Positions 59,751-64,000 of a stretch of 64,000 bases of DNA are shown here, one piece after another; the first letter of the stretch is position 1, and each line of letters begins with the position of its first letter. The stretch covers positions 113,716 through 177,715 of the forward strand of contig NZ_SLVX01000012.1 in assembly GCF_004341885.1 (NCBI RefSeq). The letters are read 5' to 3'. The position numbers were made by a program, and so were the translations under genes. Below the pieces are notes generated by a model. It made no database searches, had not been told where the DNA came from, and was given only the letters and a program-made list of their open reading frames with translations. This DNA is from Shinella granuli (GTDB lineage: Bacteria; Pseudomonadota; Alphaproteobacteria; Rhizobiales; Rhizobiaceae).

Positions 59751-60241
59751 TCCGCATCGGCTTAGCCCTCTTTTTGATTCTGGCATCACCCGCCATGGCG
59801 CAAACCGTGGAGGGGCGCGCCTCCGTGATCGACGGCGACACGATCGACATTTCAGGAGAGCGCATTCGGTTTAACGGCGTTGACGCGCCGGAAAGCTGGC
59901 AGCGCTGCAAGGACGCGATCGGAGACGAGTACCGGTGCGGCAAGGAAGCGGCTTTCGCACTTGATGAGTGGCTCGCGAAATCACGCCCGACGCGGTGCGA
60001 GTTCGTCGAGCGAGATCGCTACGGCCGGATGGTCGGTAATTGCTTTCGCGCTGACGGCTTGTCTGTGGCCACTTGGCTGGTCCGCAATGGCTGGGCGCTG
60101 GACTGGCCGCGCTATAGCGACGGAGAGTTCGCTGAAGCCCAGGCTGAGGCCGAGGTGGCAAAGGTGGGGATCTGGCGCGGCGCGTTTGAGCAACCATGCG
60201 AGGTGAGGGCGAAGCGGGCCAAGCGGAAGGCTAGTTGTTAG
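59747..60241 (+). CDS. Exported thermonuclease-family (SNase) protein
   Basis: 164 residues: signal peptide (IGLALFLILASPAMAQ) and a staphylococcal-nuclease domain with VIDGDTIDI, IRFNGVDAPES and DRYGRMVGNC, which place the catalytic Arg-Glu-Arg triad. A NGWALDWPRYS segment and a basic tail follow. It probably degrades DNA/RNA outside the cytoplasm. Coupled to the small exported protein before it; 4-base tail overlap with the minus-strand gene. Confidence 0.88.
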   Translation: MIRIGLALFLILASPAMAQTVEGRASVIDGDTIDISGERIRFNGVDAPESWQRCKDAIGDEYRCGKEAAFALDEWLAKSRPTRCEFVERDRYGRMVGNCFRADGLSVATWLVRNGWALDWPRYSDGEFAEAQAEAEVAKVGIWRGAFEQPCEVRAKRAKRKASC

Positions 60242-60699
60242 CCGTTGCAGGCAATCATTCGAGCCAGCGTCGCCCCCTCGATGTTGATAACATACCGCTG
60301 GCCATCAATTGATCGCCACCTGTAATCAAAGGTCTCGATTTCGCAATCAGAATTCAGTGGCTTCCTTTCGTTTTGAATCGTGAAGAAACCACTGTATTCG
60401 CCGTCGCTGCTGAACGGCATTGTGGAAAAGAATGGCGCCTGTAAGTGCTTCACCCGCAGGTTTGAAACAGCTTGATTTTCGGTCAGGATTCGATCGATAG
60501 TTTCTTTGCTTGACTGCTTCGCCTCAGCGTTCGTCGTATACATTGTGTAGCATAGAATTGCCGTCCCGATCGCAATATTTATTAAGATATTCTTGACTAG
60601 CGCCGCCTGCGTCAACGTTCCTTTGCTATAGCGATATAGCGAAGCCGCTATAACCAACACGACAATGATCTGCGGAATAAAGAAAAACAGCAGGTCCAA
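60238..60699 (-). CDS. Membrane protein of unknown function
   Basis: With TTG 60699 (AGGGG 5 bases upstream) the protein has 153 residues: two membrane helices (FFFIPQIIVVLVIAASLY; ILINIAIGTAILCYTMYTT) and a soluble C-terminal domain with two Cys. The frame is open to 60792, but the extra part lacks a start signal. Lower GC than the core. Family unknown. Confidence 0.6.
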   Translation of the reverse strand: MDLLFFFIPQIIVVLVIAASLYRYSKGTLTQAALVKNILINIAIGTAILCYTMYTTNAEAKQSSKETIDRILTENQAVSNLRVKHLQAPFFSTMPFSSDGEYSGFFTIQNERKPLNSDCEIETFDYRWRSIDGQRYVINIEGATLARMIACNG

Positions 60700-60949
60700 C
60701 GGACGCCCCTCCCGACGGTCTTCGCATTTTTCACAACCATAGCGCGCCGCTCCCCGTCGCGCAAGGAGCCCCCATGTCCGGACCAACACCAATGATGCTT
60801 GGGTCGTTCGCCTTCGAGGCGCTCGGCTTCGGCTTCAACGGCCTTCAGCGCCGCGTTCAGACGCGCCGGACGGCACGCCGGCAACGCCTGCGGAATGGGC
60901 TAAGACTCGCCGGTATGGGCGCACGGACGAGAATTAGGGGTTAGGCCTG

Positions 60950-61678
60950 CTAGTAGTAGCTTTCAATATTAACCTCAAAGCCAAGGTGCTCAAGCACCTG
61001 AGCACCAAGCCTCGCTAAAGTGCGGTTGCTGACCTCTGGCCGTCCGTTGTGATCGAGCTTCGGTAGTTGGTATTCTCCCGTCCTAAAGCTTTCCTTCAGG
61101 AGATTCAGCGCTACCAGCTTGCTTACCGCGTGATCGTAATAAGCGCGCTTCGTAAGAGTCTGCTGTGAAGACCCCATGGTGAGAGGTTCTGATATGTCTA
61201 GAACGGCAGCGTGTTGTTTGTAGTAATCACTGCCCCATCCGTACTGCGGAAGATATCTCGCAAGAATGAGGATTTGGCGTTCATCCAATTCTTTGATGAT
61301 GCTCAATATCGTTCTAGCATCGGCAGCGGCCAGGTCATCTCCGGTCAGTCCGCGGCTTACGACGGATACGATGTATTCTCTACGCTGATCCGTCACAGCC
61401 CGCGCTGCTTGGAAGGCACCTTCCTCGAAAAGGTCGATCTTCCATGGATTAGCTAGATCTCTCATAGCCTCGTTATCTATGACGGCATCGAGACGTTCCG
61501 AGAGCGCCTTGATATAAGCCTCCACTCGCGCTGATCTTTGGTTCGGAATCAGCGTGCTGACGACTTCAGAAAGAAACGCTCCAGCGACTGGAACCGCCCC
61601 TAAACCACTTCGCGCAAGAAATGCCACGGCGTCCCATGCGTTCGTCTTCGGCATGCCGTTATTTTCATCGTTCGACAT
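60950..61678 (-). CDS. Element protein of unknown function
   Basis: 242 residues. A hydrophobic helix near residues 25-46 (GLGAVPVAGAFLSEVVSTLI) precedes helical segments (ARVEAYIKALSERLDAVIDN), and the C-terminus may be a winged helix (KLVALNLLKESFRTGEYQLP). The shape recalls accessory proteins of islands, some linked to phage exclusion, but no family is recognised. Confidence 0.65.
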   Translation of the reverse strand: MSNDENNGMPKTNAWDAVAFLARSGLGAVPVAGAFLSEVVSTLIPNQRSARVEAYIKALSERLDAVIDNEAMRDLANPWKIDLFEEGAFQAARAVTDQRREYIVSVVSRGLTGDDLAAADARTILSIIKELDERQILILARYLPQYGWGSDYYKQHAAVLDISEPLTMGSSQQTLTKRAYYDHAVSKLVALNLLKESFRTGEYQLPKLDHNGRPEVSNRTLARLGAQVLEHLGFEVNIESYY

Positions 61679-61687
61679 GAGGTCTCC

Positions 61688-61819
61688 ATGAACACGCTTA
61701 GGCTGATCTCTTCCCTTCTACTCTACCCGTGTGCCGCATTGCTAGTCTACGGTCTCGCACAGCTGGGCGAGCCCACCTCGATTTGGCTCCTTAGCCTCGT
61801 GGGCATCAACACCCTTTAA
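61688..61819 (+). CDS. 43-residue membrane protein
   Basis: Reads MNTLRLISSLLLYPCAALLV and on to LGINTL-like end (two hydrophobic segments around GLAQLGEPTS). GAGG lies 5 bases before the ATG. Divergent from the 60950 gene. A perfect 9-bp stem CTCAGCAAC/GTTGCTGAG follows at 61833-61861. Holin-like size, but no family match is claimed. Confidence 0.5.
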   Translation: MNTLRLISSLLLYPCAALLVYGLAQLGEPTSIWLLSLVGINTL

Positions 61820-61832
61820 TGTCGCTTCCTTG

Positions 61833-61861
61833 CTCAGCAACGGCGGCAACGGGTTGCTGAG
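61833..61861 (+). terminator. Hairpin after the 43-residue gene
   Basis: CTCAGCAAC-N11-GTTGCTGAG, perfect 9-bp stem, no T-run. It may protect or end the short transcript. Confidence 0.4.
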
Positions 61862-61947
61862 GTTGCCGCGCTGTGCCTGGCCGAGCGCCGGGACGTCCGA
61901 CCCGCAATGGCTGTTTTTTGGCGGAAAAGGGACCCGTCCTGGGGGGC

Positions 61948-62163
61948 CTACCACTCGTGGTCCGGATCGACCATGAAGACGGGGACGGCTGACCGGTCGC
62001 CCGTCGCCGCGACGAACAGATCGATGCACCGTTGCCGCTCTTCTTCTATGGCATCCACGATCATTGGAACCGGGTCTTTCTGGCCTGCGGCCAGGTGCCG
62101 GGCGGCGATCGACCATGCTGTCCGCTCCGTGGTGGACCGGAAGACACTTGTGGGTTCATCCAT
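61948..62163 (-). CDS. Small element protein
   Basis: 71 residues (MDEPTSVFRSTTERTAWSIA), helical middle (IVDAIEEERQRCIDLFVAAT) and an acidic ending (VDPDHEW). AGGAG is 7 bases before the ATG on the minus strand. Family unknown. Confidence 0.55.
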   Translation of the reverse strand: MDEPTSVFRSTTERTAWSIAARHLAAGQKDPVPMIVDAIEEERQRCIDLFVAATGDRSAVPVFMVDPDHEW

Positions 62164-62246
62164 GTCGTATCTCCTGCATCGCCTCGTGGGCGCGCACCAT
62201 CTCCATCTTCGCTTGCGCGAACGTTACCAGTGAATACGGAAGTCCA

Positions 62247-62483
62247 ATGATCAAGATAACTCAGATGAATCCGTCCTCGGGACGCATTTGCTGCACCTTC
62301 ACCGCAGAGATCGGCGGTCTCGTCCTGCCGGGCTGCGCCCTGATCCGCCGAGGCGATGGGTATTCCCTGTCCGTGCCGCGGATTGGTGCGCCTGGGGAGA
62401 CCCGGCCGGCACCTCTTAGCCCAACACAACTGGCCGAACTCGAGCGAGTGGCCATCGCCCATCATGAGGAAAAAAGAACATGA
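62247..62483 (+). CDS. SpoVG-like small protein 2
   Basis: 78 residues: IKITQMNPSSGRICCTFTAE, IGGLVLPGCALIRRGDG, YSLSVPRIG. Same pattern as the proteins at 51445 and 62480, with three extra Cys. GGAAG precedes the ATG. Its stop overlaps the next ATG (ATGA). Confidence 0.6.
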   Translation: MIKITQMNPSSGRICCTFTAEIGGLVLPGCALIRRGDGYSLSVPRIGAPGETRPAPLSPTQLAELERVAIAHHEEKRT

Positions 62484-62773
62484 TTAACATCACAAACATG
62501 CGCCCCGGACCGGGCGGCACCAAAGCGATATTCGATGTCGAGATTGACGGCTGGACGGTCCGCGAGTGCGTCATTGTCGAGCGCCCCGACGGCAATCTCG
62601 CGGCGCTGCCACCGGCGCTTCGGGATCGTCGACGGGCCGTTCAGGTGCCGGATCACCTATGGTTCGATTTCGTGAATTCTGCCAGGTCGGCATATCGACG
62701 GATTCGCCGTGACGAGAAGTGGGGCGAGCTCTGCGAGGGCGGAGAAGAGGCATTGGAAAAGGCGGGGATATGA
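62480..62773 (+). CDS. SpoVG-like small protein 3
   Basis: 97 residues: INITNMRPGPGGTKAIFDVE, IDGWTVRECVIVERPDGN, LAALPPALRD, then a helical tail not found in the other two. Coupled to protein 2 by ATGA. The tandem arrangement suggests a duplicated pair that may form a heteromer. Confidence 0.62.
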   Translation: MINITNMRPGPGGTKAIFDVEIDGWTVRECVIVERPDGNLAALPPALRDRRRAVQVPDHLWFDFVNSARSAYRRIRRDEKWGELCEGGEEALEKAGI

Positions 62774-62807
62774 TGCTCCTGGCACGTTCGACAAGCCTGT
62801 TCCCCTG

Positions 62808-63032
62808 TCATTCACACGCCTCAATCTCTTTCTTGAGCGCATCCACGCGCTTTTTTGACTTGCACACATTCTCGCAGGGTATTCCGTCGTCGTCCCTGTC
62901 TGCGCCGGAGTAGCCTTCACACCACATCTCGACGGCTTCTGCGCAGGTCTTTGCGGCCTTACAGCTTTGCGCGTGTCCGGCGGCAGATGTGAAAACTACC
63001 AGTGTGGTGATTGTGGCGATGATTAGTTTCAT
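62808..63032 (-). CDS. Exported Excalibur-domain protein
   Basis: 74 residues with a signal peptide (IIATITTLVVFTSAAGHAQ) and the calcium-binding Excalibur motif ADRDDDGIPCENVC. Excalibur domains often accompany or are fused to exported nucleases; a thermonuclease gene is 2.6 kb away. Six Cys in the mature part. Confidence 0.82.
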   Translation of the reverse strand: MKLIIATITTLVVFTSAAGHAQSCKAAKTCAEAVEMWCEGYSGADRDDDGIPCENVCKSKKRVDALKKEIEACE

Positions 63033-63043
63033 GGTGGCTGACG

Positions 63044-63829
63044 CTAATACGAGGACGTTAGGAGGCCCTTAACGTTTATCCCGGACGGGCCGTACAAGAG
63101 CTCTCCAGATGCGCAAACCAAATCTTCATCCGCGCCAATGTTGAGCATTTCTGATCTCTTGATGCGCACAAGGGCGACCAGTTTGTCGTGATATTTTCCG
63201 CCGCTTGCAATATCCCTTCCGCTGACTCCATTGTATGTCGCAGCCATGCTCAAAAATACAGTATTGATCTCTAGCATATCGCATAGTTCGTCGATGACCA
63301 TTACTTCGGCAATGTGGTTCAGTACGTTTTCCTGTTTGGAATTGCGTGGCTTCGCTTTGGCTACGATAACGGCCTTTTTCTCACTGGCTATGTTCTGTTC
63401 CGATTCCGTTGAATGCCCGCATTGCCGTGCTGCACGGTCCGCCAATCGCTGCACGCTTTTCGGGTCTGCTGAGAACGGGCTGCTAGCACTATCGAACGGT
63501 ACTGCCTCTTGGTCTTCGCCCAGCAGTTGGAGTTTTCCGGCAGCTAAGTCACGCGCCGCACGCTCGTTGATCGTGAAGAAGGTCTGATTGTAATAAGCGA
63601 TCACGCCGGGCCACCGCTTAGAGCACAGGAGATTGACATCCTTGTGCTCCACCTTGATCTGACCCAAGATGAACTGGGCAACCTGAACGGATTCAAAGTC
63701 CCTGATTGTGTTTTGATCGCCTGACGACGTCGTTGTCGAAACCACGACATCGTAGGGGTCTATCGTCGCCTGCCCAACGGTAGGACATGCGGAGGCGAAA
63801 AGAAGCACCAACAGGAGACTGCGCATCAT
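63044..63829 (-). CDS. Exported protein of unknown function
   Basis: 261 residues with a signal peptide (SLLLVLLFASACPTVGQA). The mature protein is mixed helical with Cys at the core (LLCSKRWPGVIAYYNQTFF, IDELCDMLEINTVFL). ATG ATG at the start leaves a one-residue ambiguity. It lies upstream of the Excalibur gene on the same strand, 11 bases away, so the two are likely cotranscribed. Confidence 0.65.
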   Translation of the reverse strand: MMRSLLLVLLFASACPTVGQATIDPYDVVVSTTTSSGDQNTIRDFESVQVAQFILGQIKVEHKDVNLLCSKRWPGVIAYYNQTFFTINERAARDLAAGKLQLLGEDQEAVPFDSASSPFSADPKSVQRLADRAARQCGHSTESEQNIASEKKAVIVAKAKPRNSKQENVLNHIAEVMVIDELCDMLEINTVFLSMAATYNGVSGRDIASGGKYHDKLVALVRIKRSEMLNIGADEDLVCASGELLYGPSGINVKGLLTSSY

Positions 63830-63902
63830 CTCACCCCATCAGATAGCACTAACTCAATCTAGAGGTGAAGAGATATTGCCGCAAGGCGAATTTGTAACAG
63901 CC

Positions 63903-64000
63903 TCACCGCCCCACCTTAGCCAGCACGAAATCATTGGCCTCCCGGTTGCCGCACCGCGTGCACCGCAGTTTCGGCTCGAGGGTGATGATCATCCGTGCCC
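63903..64000 (-). CDS. 3' end of a zinc-ribbon-like protein (partial)
   Basis: Minus-strand frame running off the right edge; the visible C-terminus reads MIITLEPKLRCTRCGNREAN then DFVLAKVGR. The LRCTRCG motif is a CxxC half of a zinc ribbon as in small rhizobial proteins. The start lies beyond 64,000. Confidence 0.5.
   Translation of the reverse strand, partial: ARMIITLEPKLRCTRCGNREANDFVLAKVGR

Larger units (their letters stand above)
48910..64000. mobile_element. Integrated element at tRNA-Lys, right end beyond the window
   Basis: The left junction is the tRNA-Lys 3' fragment (48910-48954), followed by a tyrosine recombinase and an AlpA-like HTH gene. Contents are replication-like ATPase, DUF4062 protein, Nu1-like small terminase, small unknown proteins and exported proteins, with lower GC in several stretches than in the chromosomal part. 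No capsid, portal, tail or conjugation genes appear up to 64,000. No second copy of the tRNA fragment was found, so the element continues. Satellite, prophage and integrative island remain possible. Confidence 0.85.

Noticed and set aside
60774..60944. Plus-strand 56-codon frame with AAGGAG before ATG, start resembling a phage GpU tail protein (MMLGSFAFEALGFGF)
   Set aside because: The opposite strand gives an equally plausible frame, the similarity is limited to about 20 residues and the rest does not fit GpU. Not enough to call.
48901..64000. CRISPR array or conjugation genes in the element
   Set aside because: No regularly spaced repeats and no relaxase, T4SS or coupling-protein motifs were seen up to the window edge.

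Overview
The window is high-GC alphaproteobacterial DNA. The gene order (cckA, ftsB-pdhABC-lpd-lipA, ispDF, dusB-ntrBC-ntrYX-trkA-dat-hfq-hflX-mazG, and a cysG-cysI cluster) is the one I know from Rhizobiaceae such as Sinorhizobium/Ensifer, Shinella, Rhizobium and Agrobacterium. The genus cannot be fixed from sequence alone. Positions 1 to about 48.9 kb are chromosomal core with some accessory genes. From about 48.9 kb to the right edge the window is an integrated mobile element whose far end lies outside.

Core layout. 0.2-3.5 kb: cell-cycle kinase CckA and divisome protein FtsB. 3.6-12.6 kb: pyruvate dehydrogenase E1 alpha, E1 beta, E2 and E3 with lipoyl synthase LipA and a RatA/COQ10-like protein. 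A DUF559 gene flanked by inverted palindromic repeats sits inside this series. 13.5-15.2 kb: CinA-like protein and IspDF on the minus strand. 15.4-25.5 kb: DusB, NtrB/NtrC, NtrY/NtrX, the potassium regulator TrkA, a class IV aminotransferase and Hfq. Then come HflX, MazG and a nucleoside deaminase. 28.7-33.7 kb: sulfite assimilation (CysG, DUF2849, CysI, DUF934) and a ferredoxin-NADP reductase. A GntR/FCD regulator with two TGATATATCA sites and a secreted serralysin-type protease follow.

The most unusual chromosomal block is 36.0-45.4 kb. It encodes a NOX-like transmembrane flavocytochrome, a 1126-residue exported protein with four haem c motifs and a C-terminal DUF4384-type domain, an exported OmpA-like peptidoglycan-binding protein, and two exported caspase-fold (C14) proteins. 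Both caspases keep the His/Cys dyad, both carry an EF-hand-like loop, and both end in DUF4384-type regions. The last three genes are translationally coupled. I infer a cell-envelope redox/caspase system and regard it as the best candidate here for an undescribed system. Potassium transporter Kup and two very small genes close the core.

Mobile element (48,910 to beyond 64,000). A 45-bp tRNA-Lys(UUU) 3' fragment, a tyrosine recombinase and an AlpA/excisionase-like HTH protein mark the left end. The intact tRNA and other junction should lie to the right of the window. Cargo includes a DUF3102-like protein, a RepA/AAA_25-like ATPase, a C-tract region with quadruplex potential on the minus strand, a DUF4062 protein, a row of four hairpins, a Nu1-like small terminase candidate, three paralogous SpoVG-like small proteins, a secreted thermonuclease, an Excalibur-domain protein and several exported or membrane proteins of unknown role. 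The int-alpA-rep-terS order without visible capsid or tail genes is like phage satellites, but a larger prophage or other island is not excluded.
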